Shown here: positions 1 to 9,032 of the stretch, piece after piece | Layout: every line of letters begins with the position of its first letter | How positions within the stretch are numbered: the first letter of the stretch is position 1 | Assembly: GCF_001465595.2 (NCBI RefSeq) | Contig: NZ_CP013481.2 | Span: 3,658,001 to 3,722,000 of the forward strand | Direction of reading: 5' to 3' | Source: Pandoraea apista | Lineage (GTDB): Bacteria > Pseudomonadota > Gammaproteobacteria > Burkholderiales > Burkholderiaceae | DNA length: 64,000 nt | Notes under the pieces: model-generated | The model's input: the letters and a program-made list of their open reading frames with translations, nothing else | Database searches by the model: none | Told to the model about the DNA's origin: nothing | Position numbers and translations under genes: made by a program

Positions 1-1286
1 GCCGCCACGTGCATGCGATAGAGCGACGTGTACATCACTCTCGCGAAGAGCCCTTCGATGAACATGCTGCCGCCGATCAAACCGCCCATCAGGTTACCCA
101 CGGCACTGAATCTGCCGAGCGAGACGAGCGACCCGAAATCGCGATACGTGAAGGCCGGCAGGCTTTGGCCCTTGAGCCGTGCATCGATAGCCTTGACCAG
201 AAAACTTGCCTGCTGATGTGCCGCTTGCGCACGCGGCGGCACGAACCCGTGTTCCGGCCACTCGCAGCTCGCGCAGTCGCCAAAAGCGAAGATATCCGGG
301 TCGGTCTTGCTTTGCAGTGTCGGCAATACTTCGATCTGATTCAGACGATTGACGGCGAGTCCCAGCGTACCCAGCACCGGCGGGGCCGTGATTCCCGCCG
401 ACCAGACCGTGATGTCGGCAGGCAGCACTTTTCCACTGGTCGTCGTCACTTCGTTCTTGCGCACCTCGGCGACCGAATCGCCGCACAGAATGTCGACGTC
501 GAGCTTGCCGAGCAATCCTGCAACCGCGCCTGACACCCGCTCCGGCAGCGCCTTCAGAATGCGCGGACTCGATTCGATGATGGTGATGCCTACGTCCTTG
601 CGCGGATCAAGCTTCAGACCGTAAGAGCGGAGAACTTCCGCCGTATTGCGCAGCTCCGCCGACAGTTCCACGCCCGTTGCACCCGCCCCCACAATGACCA
701 GATTGACCTTGCGCCGCCCCGACGCCGGCACGAGCGCGCCGCCCTGCACGCCATCGCTCGGAGCGGCATTCCGCCCTGCCGGAGCCTCGGCCTCATTTTG
801 CGCACGCACGCAGGCCGCCATCAGACGGCGGCGGAAACGCTCGGCCTGCTCGACCGTGTCCAGTGCAATGGTGTTTTCCTGCGCCCCGGGCACACCGAAG
901 AAGTTGGTGGTGCTGCCCATAGCGAGCACGAGCGTGTCGTACGGCAAGGTGCGCTCGGGCAGCAGATCGCCCTCGCCCTCATCAGCCGCCGCCGGCACCG
1001 CCGCCAGCCGGATCGTCCTGGCCGCGCGATCCAGGCCGATCATCTCGCCCGCGGCGAACTCGAAGTGGTGCCAGTTGGCCTGCGCAACGTAGGAAAGCTG
1101 GTGCGTTGCGGTGTCCATGACACCGGCGGCCACCTCATGCAGCAGCGGTTTCCAGATGTGCGACAGCGAACGATCGACCAACGTCACCTGAACGTCCTTG
1201 CCACGCCCGTACTTGTCGCCCAACCGGGTGACAAGCTCCAGACCGCCGGCGCCGCCGCCGACCACAACAATGCGATGCACACTCAC
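1..1286 (-). CDS. ndh: Type II NADH dehydrogenase (NAD(P)/FAD-dependent), 3' end cut by window
   Basis: This single-subunit flavoprotein would pass electrons from NADH to quinone at the inner membrane without pumping protons. The reading frame is open from a GTG start to the window edge, about 428 codons, so the C-terminus is missing. Two Rossmann dinucleotide-binding motifs are visible, VVVGGGAGGLEL at the N-terminus for FAD and VIVGAGATGVEL in the middle for NAD(P)H, with the family motif FAFGDCA further on. The GTG start is chosen because it is preceded by GGGGAG at suitable spacing and directly precedes the first Rossmann strand. Family membership is firm; NDH-2 rather than another pyridine nucleotide-disulfide oxidoreductase is inferred from the overall pattern. 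Confidence 0.88.
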   Translation of the reverse strand, partial: MSVHRIVVVGGGAGGLELVTRLGDKYGRGKDVQVTLVDRSLSHIWKPLLHEVAAGVMDTATHQLSYVAQANWHHFEFAAGEMIGLDRAARTIRLAAVPAAADEGEGDLLPERTLPYDTLVLAMGSTTNFFGVPGAQENTIALDTVEQAERFRRRLMAACVRAQNEAEAPAGRNAAPSDGVQGGALVPASGRRKVNLVIVGAGATGVELSAELRNTAEVLRSYGLKLDPRKDVGITIIESSPRILKALPERVSGAVAGLLGKLDVDILCGDSVAEVRKNEVTTTSGKVLPADITVWSAGITAPPVLGTLGLAVNRLNQIEVLPTLQSKTDPDIFAFGDCASCEWPEHGFVPPRAQAAHQQASFLVKAIDARLKGQSLPAFTYRDFGSLVSLGRFSAVGNLMGGLIGGSMFIEGLFARVMYTSLYRMHVA

Positions 1287-1487
1287 GATAACTCCCCGTG
1301 CTTGGAAAACCGTCCGGCCGGTCGGCAACTGCCAGCCCGGCGATAGCGATCACCTTACCGCAGAGTGCGGCCTTCGGGTATGCCCGCATCCCTATTCCCG
1401 TTATTGGCGTCCCCGATTGTCGCTGCGATCAAGCCGTGTCGCGCCCTGTCCGCGCACGCACTTTAGGCGTCAACCCAGTCGAGCGTG

Positions 1488-4226
1488 TCAGTGCGCCTGC
1501 TCCCAATTCTCGCCAACACCGACTTCGGCGATCAGCGGCACACGCAACTTCGCCACGCCGCACATCAATTCCGGCAGGCGCTTGCGAACCTCGGCCAGTT
1601 CGTGATCGGGCACTTCCAGCACCAGTTCATCGTGCACCTGCATGATCTGACGCGTCTGCAAGCCGCTATCGTCCAGCCAGCGCTGCACGGCAACCATCGA
1701 GAGCTTGATGAGATCGGCGGCGGTACCCTGCATCGGCGCGTTGATGGCGGCGCGCTCGGCCGCCTGACGACGCGGACCGTTGCCACCGTTGATATCCGGC
1801 AACCACAACCGGCGGCCGAATACCGTTTCGACGAAACCCCGCGCCTTGGCGCTCTTGCGCGTCTCGTCCATGTAGCGGGCCACGCCAGGGTAACGCATGA
1901 AGTAGCGGTCGATGTACTGCTTCGCGGCGTCGCGCTCGATCCCGAGGTTTGCGGCCAGCCCGAACGCACTCATGCCGTAGATCAGACCGAAGTTGATGAC
2001 CTTGGCATAACGACGCTGCTCTGAAGAGACTTCCAGCGGCGTGACGGCAAAGATCTCCGCTGCCGTTGCCCGGTGGATGTCTTCGCCATTGGCAAATGCA
2101 CGCAGCAGGCTTTCGTCGCCCGAGATATGCGCCATGATGCGCAACTCGATCTGCGAATAGTCGGCCGACACCAGTTGGCTGCCCGGCGGTGCGATAAACG
2201 CTTCACGAATGCGACGCCCCTCGGCCGTGCGCACCGGAATGTTCTGCAAATTCGGATCGTTCGACGCCAGACGCCCGGTGATCGCAACCGCCTGTGCGTA
2301 GTTCGTATGCACACGGCCGGTCGACGGATTGACCATCTTCGGCAGCTTGTCGGTATAGGTCGACTTGAGCTTGGCGAGGCCACGGTAGTCGAGCAACACC
2401 TTCGGCAACGGATAGTCTTCCGCGAGCTTCTGAAGCACTTCCTCGTCGGTCGACGGCGCGCCGCTGGCGGTCTTCTTGACGACCGGCAGTTGCAACTGCG
2501 TAAAGAAGATATCGCCGATCTGCTTGGGAGAATTCAAATTGAATTGCTGGCCGGCCAATGCGTAGGCTTCCGTTTCAAGCGCGATCAGCTTATGGCCGAT
2601 CTCGTCGCTTTGCGCGGCGAGGCGAGCGGTATCGACGAGCACGCCGTTACGCTCCATACGCTGAAGCACCCGCGCCGTCGGCATTTCAATACTGCTGTAG
2701 ACAAATTCCAGCGTGGCTTCGCGCGCCACATCGGGATAAAGCGCGCGGTGCAGGCGCAACGTAATGTCGGCATCTTCGGCGGCGTAAGCCGTGGCCTGCT
2801 CGATTCCGACTTCGTCGAAGCCGATCTGCTTGGCGCCCTTGCCGCATACGTCTTCATATTTGATCGTCGTCACGCCGAGGTGACGCAACGCCAGACTGTC
2901 CATGTCATGGCTGCGATGCGATTCAACCACGTACGACTGAAGCAGCGTGTCGTGGGCAATGCCGCCCAACGAGATGCCGTAATTCTCGAGCACATGCGAG
3001 TCGTATTTCAGATTCTGACCGACCTTCTTGTGATCCGGGCTCTCGAGCCAATGCTTCAAGCGTGCGAGCACTTCGTCGCGCGGCAATTGCTCGACCTCGC
3101 CCGGCGCACGGTGTGCCACCGGGATATAGGCAGCACGCCCCGGTTCGCACGAGAACGACAAGCCAACCAGTTGTGCCTGCATCGCATCGAGCGACGTGGT
3201 CTCGGTATCGAATGCCGTCAGGTCGGCGGCCTCGATGATTTTCAGCCACGCGTCGAACTGCTCCCAGGTCAGCACCGCTTCGTACTGGCGCTCGATTGTG
3301 TCGGCTACCGGCGCCGGCGCTTCCTCGCCGACCTTCGCGGCAACGGCCGTCTCTGCTTCGCGCAACAGGGTCTTGAAGCCGTGACGCGCGAAGAAATCGC
3401 GCAACGTCTCGACATCCTCGGGTTGTGTCTGCAAGCTTGCTTCGATGGAGGTGACCTGCGGCGCGAGATCGCAATCGAGCGCGACCGTCACGAGCTTTCG
3501 TCCCATCGGTAGCCAGTCGAGCGCGCGGCGCAGGTTCTCGCCGACCGCGCCTTTCACTTCCGCCGCATTGGCAACGAGGTTATCGAGATCGCCATATTGC
3601 GTGAGCCACTTGACGGCCGTTTTCGGTCCGCACTTGTCCACGCCCGGCACGTTATCGACCGTGTCGCCCACGAGCGTGAGGTAGTCGACGATGCGCTCGG
3701 GCGGCACACCGAACTTCGCGGTGACGGCATCGGCATCGAGCGTCTCGTTGGTCATGGTGTTCACCAGCGTGACGCGATCGTTCACGAGTTGCGCCAGATC
3801 CTTATCGCCCGTAGAGACCACCACGCGCATGCCACGCTCGGCCGCCTGCTTCGCCAGCGTGCCGATCACGTCGTCGGCTTCTACGCCGTCGATCATCAGC
3901 AGCGGCCAGCCCATGGCGCGCACGGCTTCGTGAATCGGTTCGATCTGTGCGCGCAGATCTTCCGGCATCGACGGACGATTCGCCTTGTATTCGGGGTACC
4001 AATCGTCGCGAAAGGTCTTGCCCTTGGCGTCGAAAACGCAGGCGCTATACTCTGCATGTACGTCTTTACGCATGCGGCGCAGCATATTGACGATGCCGTG
4101 CAGCGCCCCCGTGGGTTCGCCATTGGGGCCGCGCAAATCCGGCAGGGCGTGATAGGCTCGATAAAGATAACTCGAACCATCGACCAATAAGAGCGTCTTA
4201 CCTTCCAGACTTTGCTGTTCCGACAT
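1488..4226 (-). CDS. polA: DNA polymerase I
   Basis: DNA polymerase I fills gaps left by primer removal and excision repair. The 912-residue protein has the full three-domain layout: an N-terminal 5'-3' exonuclease (about residues 8-290), a 3'-5' proofreading domain with the catalytic motif FDTETTSLD, and a family A polymerase domain. Polymerase motifs are VSADYSQIELR (A), the O-helix YAKVINFGLIYG (B) and QVHDELVLE (C). The frame is open far upstream, but translation should begin at the ATG of MSEQQSLEG, because LLLVDGSSYLYRAYH is the usual N-terminus. That start codon is immediately back-to-back with the start of the divergent LOG gene. Confidence 0.97.
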   Translation of the reverse strand: MSEQQSLEGKTLLLVDGSSYLYRAYHALPDLRGPNGEPTGALHGIVNMLRRMRKDVHAEYSACVFDAKGKTFRDDWYPEYKANRPSMPEDLRAQIEPIHEAVRAMGWPLLMIDGVEADDVIGTLAKQAAERGMRVVVSTGDKDLAQLVNDRVTLVNTMTNETLDADAVTAKFGVPPERIVDYLTLVGDTVDNVPGVDKCGPKTAVKWLTQYGDLDNLVANAAEVKGAVGENLRRALDWLPMGRKLVTVALDCDLAPQVTSIEASLQTQPEDVETLRDFFARHGFKTLLREAETAVAAKVGEEAPAPVADTIERQYEAVLTWEQFDAWLKIIEAADLTAFDTETTSLDAMQAQLVGLSFSCEPGRAAYIPVAHRAPGEVEQLPRDEVLARLKHWLESPDHKKVGQNLKYDSHVLENYGISLGGIAHDTLLQSYVVESHRSHDMDSLALRHLGVTTIKYEDVCGKGAKQIGFDEVGIEQATAYAAEDADITLRLHRALYPDVAREATLEFVYSSIEMPTARVLQRMERNGVLVDTARLAAQSDEIGHKLIALETEAYALAGQQFNLNSPKQIGDIFFTQLQLPVVKKTASGAPSTDEEVLQKLAEDYPLPKVLLDYRGLAKLKSTYTDKLPKMVNPSTGRVHTNYAQAVAITGRLASNDPNLQNIPVRTAEGRRIREAFIAPPGSQLVSADYSQIELRIMAHISGDESLLRAFANGEDIHRATAAEIFAVTPLEVSSEQRRYAKVINFGLIYGMSAFGLAANLGIERDAAKQYIDRYFMRYPGVARYMDETRKSAKARGFVETVFGRRLWLPDINGGNGPRRQAAERAAINAPMQGTAADLIKLSMVAVQRWLDDSGLQTRQIMQVHDELVLEVPDHELAEVRKRLPELMCGVAKLRVPLIAEVGVGENWEQAH

Positions 4227-4961
4227 ATGACCAAGAGAAGAAAAGAGATACCGAGTCTGCGCATGTTGGCAGACCATGAACGCGCCACCGCAAAAAAGGC
4301 GCGCGCATCGTGGCAGATGTTCACGATTATGGCAGAGTTCATCGAGGCGACCGAGTACCTGTCGGAGATCCGGCCGGCCGTGAGCATCTATGGCAGCGCG
4401 CGTATCAAGCCGAAATCGCCGTTCTACAAACTGACGATGACCATCGCCCGCAAATTCTCCGACAACGGGTTTGCGGTGATCTCCGGCGGCGGCCCCGGCA
4501 TCATGGAAGCGGCCAACAAGGGCGCGCATGGCGGCGCCTCCCCCACCGTTGGCCTGAACATCGAATTGCCGCACGAACAGAAGGGCAATCAGTACCAGGA
4601 CATTTCGCTGCGCTTCCGCCATTTCTTCACGCGCAAAGTCACGTTTGTGAAGAACTCGGACGCCTTCGTGATCATGCCCGGCGGCTTCGGCACACTCGAT
4701 GAACTGTCCGAAGTCCTGACCCTTATCCAGACGCAGAAGTCGCGCCACGTGCCCGTGATTCTCGTGGGTACGGAATTCTGGAAGGGGTTGCTCGACTGGG
4801 TGCGCACGACAATGTTGCCAATGGGACTGATCGGCGAGAAGGATCTCGATCTGGTGCAGGTCATCGACGATCCAGACGAAATCCTCAAGGCCGTGTTCGC
4901 CTTCTACGACGGCCACATCGAGCCCGAGACGGAGACCAGCGAGAAGATGTTCTACCTGTAA
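4227..4961 (+). CDS. LOG family protein (TIGR00730 Rossmann fold, lysine decarboxylase-like)
   Basis: The product belongs to the LOG / putative lysine decarboxylase family. Characterised members hydrolyse nucleoside 5'-monophosphates to base and ribose 5-phosphate; the name lysine decarboxylase is historical. The family signature MPGGFGTLDE is present, together with the upstream glycine-rich phosphate loop ISGGGPGIMEAAN. The protein is about 244 residues, longer at the N-terminus than plant-type LOGs. The start is uncertain: ATG 4227 is favoured because the extra residues resemble those of relatives as I remember them, but ATG 4263 is possible, and neither has a clear Shine-Dalgarno sequence. 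A bidirectional terminator follows the gene. Confidence 0.88.
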   Translation: MTKRRKEIPSLRMLADHERATAKKARASWQMFTIMAEFIEATEYLSEIRPAVSIYGSARIKPKSPFYKLTMTIARKFSDNGFAVISGGGPGIMEAANKGAHGGASPTVGLNIELPHEQKGNQYQDISLRFRHFFTRKVTFVKNSDAFVIMPGGFGTLDELSEVLTLIQTQKSRHVPVILVGTEFWKGLLDWVRTTMLPMGLIGEKDLDLVQVIDDPDEILKAVFAFYDGHIEPETETSEKMFYL

Positions 4962-4982
4962 TCGCTGTCCGCTTCATCCATG

Positions 4983-5021
4983 AAAAAACGGCGCCGCATG
5001 TGATTGCGGGCGCCGTTTTTT
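4983..5021. terminator. Bidirectional rho-independent terminator
   Basis: An inverted repeat ACGGCGCC / GGCGCCGT is flanked by an A-run on the left and a T-run on the right. It lies between the convergent LOG and YeeE/YedE genes and would work for both strands. Confidence 0.85.
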
Positions 5022-5066
5022 TGGGACAGACGCTGAATCTGTCGCGAGGTTCAGTCGCTTCGTCGA

Positions 5067-6155
5067 TCAGCAGCCGGTTTCGCGCGGCGTGGTTTCCACT
5101 TCCAGACCGAACAGCGGGCGCAGACGCGTGCCGAGCACGTTGCCGAAGAACGCTGCCGCCAGCCACAGCCAACCATGCAGGCTGCCGGAAATGATGCCGC
5201 TGAAATACGCACCGATATTACAGCCGTACGCCAGGCGAGCCCCGTAACCGAGCAGAAGCCCGCCTACCACGGCCGCGATCAGCGAGCGCACCGGAATCTT
5301 CCACACGGGAGCGAACTTGCCAGCGATGGAAGCCGCAGCAAGGGCTCCAAGAATGATGCCGATGTCCATCACCGTCGTGACGTCCTGCGTGACCGGAGCG
5401 TTCAGCACGTTGGCCTGCTTTGCCCAGTAGGGCCATGAGGCCACGTCAACGCCAAGCGCCATGAAGGCCTTGGCGCCCCAGAGGGCGAACGCCGACGTCA
5501 CGCCCCACGGACGGCCGGCCAGTGCCAGCGTCGCGTAGTTGAGCAGCACGAGCGCCAACGCGCCCCAAAGCAACGGCCACGGACCTCGCAGCAAGGCGGG
5601 AGCGCCCTTCGCGCTGCGCGTCATCGGCACGCCGACGACCCGGCCATGGCGACGTTTTTCCGCCCACAACGTAAAGGCGCCGATCGCGGCGAACAGCACG
5701 AGGTTAGCGATGAGTGCGGGCCACAGCCCCCACACCTTGACCAGCGACACCGGCTTGATATGCGGCAGCGTCTCCCACCAGGGCAGATGCGCTGTGGCGA
5801 CCACAGAGCCGACGATGAACGCGGCCAGCGTCACGATCATGCGCGTGCTGCCGCCCCCCACGGTGTAGAGCGTGCCCGACGCGCATCCGCCGCCGAGTTG
5901 CATCCCGATACCGAAAATGAACGCCCCGAACGCCACCGACACGCCAACCGGCGAGACGAGGCCCACGACTTTGTTACCGAACAGCGTCCCGTCGGCCAGC
6001 GCGGGGAAGAACAGCGCGACCCCGACCGCGAGCATGACCATTTGCGCGCGCAACCCCGCACCGCGACGATCGGCGATGAACACGCGCCACGCCGAAGTGA
6101 ACCCGAACGCCGCGTGATAAAGGGCCACGCCGAGGAGTGCCCCGACACCGGCCAA
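5067..6155 (-). CDS. YeeE/YedE family transporter (possible thiosulfate/sulfur-compound importer), 5' end probably frameshifted
   Basis: This polytopic membrane protein belongs to the YeeE/YedE (TsuA-type) family; characterised relatives import thiosulfate. Two diagnostic cysteine motifs are present, GGGCASGTLYTVGGG and YGCNIGAYFSG, and the protein has about nine hydrophobic segments. The open frame begins only at a TTG (6155), because an in-frame stop lies 19 codons upstream with no other start codon between. The preceding stretch in the next frame, from ATG 6268, encodes MSSSAASAAV and then the hydrophobic RPLAVALVLMA, which looks like the true N-terminus. A one-base shift near 6160-6185 would join the two parts. 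Either the gene is a recent frameshift mutant, the read has an error, or a shortened protein starts at TTG. Confidence 0.8.
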   Translation of the reverse strand: MAGVGALLGVALYHAAFGFTSAWRVFIADRRGAGLRAQMVMLAVGVALFFPALADGTLFGNKVVGLVSPVGVSVAFGAFIFGIGMQLGGGCASGTLYTVGGGSTRMIVTLAAFIVGSVVATAHLPWWETLPHIKPVSLVKVWGLWPALIANLVLFAAIGAFTLWAEKRRHGRVVGVPMTRSAKGAPALLRGPWPLLWGALALVLLNYATLALAGRPWGVTSAFALWGAKAFMALGVDVASWPYWAKQANVLNAPVTQDVTTVMDIGIILGALAAASIAGKFAPVWKIPVRSLIAAVVGGLLLGYGARLAYGCNIGAYFSGIISGSLHGWLWLAAAFFGNVLGTRLRPLFGLEVETTPRETGC

Positions 6156-6268
6156 CGCGGCTTGCTTCGGGCCATCAGCACCAGGGCGACGGCAAGCGGC
6201 CGGGCGTTATATGAGGAAGGCGAAGGCGGGGCCGTTTTGACGGCGGCCGAAGCGGCAGAAGAAGACAT

Positions 6269-6622
6269 ATGACTTGCGGACTCCAGAATGCAGATGGGTG
6301 GCGCTCGGCCACCCATTAAGACAACGTTAGAAAATGCCAGAACGAGGCAGCAAGGAAAACAACTGTTTCGTGATTTTCTTATTACCCAGAGGAATATAGG
6401 GAATGGCGATCAAGCGTTTGCGACCGGCCAGCCCCCCTTCCCCCTCGCGCTGAAGCAGCCGCCCGGAACCCATCGCCACCCCGGGCGCAAGGAACCACGG
6501 GCATTCAACGCGATTTCACGATGCGAAGCGGGGGACGTTTGATAGAATGGACATATTGGAACCCGCTGCGCCGGTCCGGCTTGGCTCACACGTCGCGGAT
6601 GCGTTCCCGCCTTCGGAGAATA
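6269..6622. other. Intergenic region between divergent yedE-like and DUF2782 genes
   Basis: This stretch of about 350 bases carries the upstream regions of both divergent genes. A Shine-Dalgarno GGAG precedes the DUF2782 start. I see no convincing gene, terminator or strong promoter; open frames here lack ribosome binding sites and read as shadows. Confidence 0.5.
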
Positions 6623-6994
6623 ATGATGAAAACGCGCCTTTCCCATGCCCTGCCCCTGTTGTTCGGTGCCGGCCTGTTGCTCGCCGGCCATGCATTTGCC
6701 CAGGATGGCAAGGAAACCGCCGCGCAAGCCGCCAAACGCGAGGCCGATGCCCGCGCCGCCGCCACCAGCAGTTCGTCGGTAGATGTCAATCAGGAACGCA
6801 AGCCGAGCTATTACGTCAACGACCAGGGCACGACCGTGACCGAGTACCGGGATCGCGGCAAGCCTACGGAAGTGGATGTTCATTCCCGTTTCGGCACGAA
6901 CTATCAGTTGACCACGCCGCCGGACAACTCGCCACGCGCGCGCGACAACACGTCGCAAAACGACCGCTTGCCGTCCGTCGGCCTGAAGTTCTGA
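6623..6994 (+). CDS. DUF2782 domain-containing periplasmic protein
   Basis: This is a small exported protein of unknown function. After the start MMKTRLSHAL there is a hydrophobic signal peptide ending near GHAFAQ, then a charged, low-complexity linker and the compact DUF2782 core with YYVNDQGTTVTEYRDRGK and SRFGTNYQL. GGAG lies five bases before the first ATG. It sits just ahead of thrB on the same strand, an order I recall from other Burkholderiaceae. Function is unknown. Confidence 0.85.
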   Translation: MMKTRLSHALPLLFGAGLLLAGHAFAQDGKETAAQAAKREADARAAATSSSSVDVNQERKPSYYVNDQGTTVTEYRDRGKPTEVDVHSRFGTNYQLTTPPDNSPRARDNTSQNDRLPSVGLKF

Positions 6995-7122
6995 CGTCTC
7001 TGGTAATCTGACTCACCCGCGCGCACCGCCTGGCGGCGCGCCAGCTTCCTGTATGTCTCGAATCAGCGGCCCGCTGCACGTGCACGGGCCGTTTGTCTGA
7101 GACACCTCCACTTAACGCAAGC

Positions 7123-8094
7123 ATGGCCGTTTTCACTTCCGTCTCGCCCGAGCAGCTTCAGCAATGGCTGCAACGCTACGATTTGGGGAAAGTTCTCGAT
7201 TTCCGGGGCATCAGCTCCGGCATTGAAAACACCAACTACTTCCTGACGACCGAGCGCGGCGAGTTCGTGCTGACGCTGTTCGAGAAGCTCACGGCAACGC
7301 AGTTGCCGTTCTATCTCCAGTTGATGGGACACCTCGCGCATCACGGCGTGCCGGTACCCGACCCGATTCCCGATCGCGCCGGCGAGATTCTGAGCGAACT
7401 GAACGGCAAGCCCGCAACCATCGTCACGAAGCTAGCGGGCCGCTCTGAACTGGCGCCCACGCCCGAGCACTGCACGCACGTGGGCGCCATGCTCGCGCGC
7501 ATGCATCTGGCCGGGCGCGATTTCACGCTTGAGCAGGCCAACCTGCGCAGCCTGCCGTGGTGGCGCGAAGCGGCGCCCGAAGTCATGCCGTTCCTAAGCA
7601 ACGCAGAACGCGCGTTGTTGCAAAGCGAGATGGCGCATCAGGAGGCGTTTTTCGCGTCGAGCGACTATCGCGCGATGCAGGCAGGGCCGTGCCATTGCGA
7701 CCTGTTCCGAGACAATGTTTTGTTCGACAAGGCCGAAGACGGCTCGCCTCGCCTGGGCGGATTCTTCGATTTCTACTTTGCGGGTTGCGACAAGTGGCTG
7801 TTCGATCTGGCGGTAACGGTCAACGACTGGTGCTGCGACCTGTCGACCGGCGTGCTGGACGAGGCTCGCGTGCGTGCCATGCTGCGCGCCTACGAGACGG
7901 TGCGCCCGCTCACGAATATCGAAGCGGCTCACTGGCGCGATATGCTCCGGGCGGGGGCGCTGCGCTTCTGGGTGTCGCGCCTGTATGATTTCCATTTGCC
8001 GCGGGCGGCCGAAATGCTCAAGCCGCACGATCCGGGGCATTTCGAACGAATCCTGCGCGAGCGCATCGAAGCCGTTTCCATTCCCTGGCTGTAA
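7123..8094 (+). CDS. thrB: Homoserine kinase, ThrB2 type (APH fold)
   Basis: Homoserine kinase phosphorylates L-homoserine with ATP in the threonine pathway. This 323-residue version has the aminoglycoside-phosphotransferase-like fold rather than the GHMP fold of enteric ThrB. Visible landmarks are the N-terminal [10 protein letters not shown] loop, the catalytic-loop segment [12 protein letters not shown] and the following metal-binding segment [11 protein letters not shown]. The start [12 protein letters not shown] is chosen over a TTG-type codon 30 bases upstream because homologues begin at this phrase. It lies between the DUF2782 gene and a membrane protein gene on the same strand. Confidence 0.93.
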   Translation: MAVFTSVSPEQLQQWLQRYDLGKVLDFRGISSGIENTNYFLTTERGEFVLTLFEKLTATQLPFYLQLMGHLAHHGVPVPDPIPDRAGEILSELNGKPATIVTKLAGRSELAPTPEHCTHVGAMLARMHLAGRDFTLEQANLRSLPWWREAAPEVMPFLSNAERALLQSEMAHQEAFFASSDYRAMQAGPCHCDLFRDNVLFDKAEDGSPRLGGFFDFYFAGCDKWLFDLAVTVNDWCCDLSTGVLDEARVRAMLRAYETVRPLTNIEAAHWRDMLRAGALRFWVSRLYDFHLPRAAEMLKPHDPGHFERILRERIEAVSIPWL

Positions 8095-8125
8095 CCTGAC
8101 GTCCCATCGGAGTCATTCGAACCCT

Positions 8126-8935
8126 ATGCAATTGCTTGAAGTCCCGCCGAAGAGTGGTTATGTGTGGCTGCGCCAGGGTATCTGGCTGTTCCGCAAGAAT
8201 CCGCTCGCCATTCTGACGCTGCTCTTCGCCTACTTGTTTGGCGTGATGCTGCTGTCGATCCTGCCGGTCGTGGGCGCGTTCCTGCCGCTGCTGTTCATTC
8301 CCGGCCTGTCGGTCGGCTTCATGGCCGCCTGCCGCGACATCATCAAAGGCAAGCAGGTCTTGCCGAACGTGCTGCTCGACGGCTTTCGCGGTCACGGCAA
8401 GGAAGTGTCGCGCCGGCTGCTGATCCTTGGCGGCTATTACATAGTGGCAATGGCCGTGGTGTTCCTGTTCTCGGCGCTCTTCGATGGCGGCGACCTGCTC
8501 AACAAGATGATCTTCGGCGGCCGCATCAGCGAAGAATCGCTCATGAACGGCTCGATGGGGCAAGCCATGCTCGCAGCAGCCGTGGCGTATGTGCCGGTCG
8601 CGATGATCTTCTGGTTCGCGCCGGTGCTTGTGGCCTGGCACGATGTCCCCCCCATCAAGGCGCTCTTTTTCAGTTGGACGGCCTGCGTGCGCAATTTGCG
8701 CGCCTTCTTCGTCTATGGGGTTTGCACAGCAGTGGTGGCCACGGTACTGCCGCTGATCGTGGCACTCACGATGGCTGCAATGGGCATCCATCAATACGCC
8801 ATGCTCGTACTCATGCCGTACTCGATCCTGTTTACGGCCGTGTTGTACTGCTCGTTCTATGCGAGCTATCGCGGCTGCTTCGGCGTGCAGGAAATCGGCG
8901 CTATCGATCCGAACGTCGCGCCGCCGGAGGCGTAA
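8126..8935 (+). CDS. BPSS1780 family membrane protein
   Basis: This inner-membrane protein of about 269 residues has at least six hydrophobic segments and belongs to a family known mainly from Burkholderiales. The N-terminus VPPKSGYVWLRQGIWLFRKNP and the internal GLSVGFMAACRDI are family-like. No enzymatic motif is visible and the function is unknown. It starts 31 bases after thrB on the same strand, so the two may be co-transcribed, and it is followed by a strong terminator. Confidence 0.82.
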   Translation: MQLLEVPPKSGYVWLRQGIWLFRKNPLAILTLLFAYLFGVMLLSILPVVGAFLPLLFIPGLSVGFMAACRDIIKGKQVLPNVLLDGFRGHGKEVSRRLLILGGYYIVAMAVVFLFSALFDGGDLLNKMIFGGRISEESLMNGSMGQAMLAAAVAYVPVAMIFWFAPVLVAWHDVPPIKALFFSWTACVRNLRAFFVYGVCTAVVATVLPLIVALTMAAMGIHQYAMLVLMPYSILFTAVLYCSFYASYRGCFGVQEIGAIDPNVAPPEA

Positions 8936-8982
8936 GCGCCAACACTGCCACCGGACAAGAGGAACATCCGGGAAAGCAGGCG

Positions 8983-9013
8983 AAAAAAAGGGCACCCGAG
9001 GGTGCCCTTTTTT
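8983..9013. terminator. Bidirectional rho-independent terminator
   Basis: The perfect stem AGGGCACCC / GGGTGCCCT with loop GAG is flanked by A- and T-runs. It separates the convergent membrane protein gene and uvrD. Confidence 0.9.
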
Positions 9014-9032
9014 ATGGCTGACGACGGCGGCG

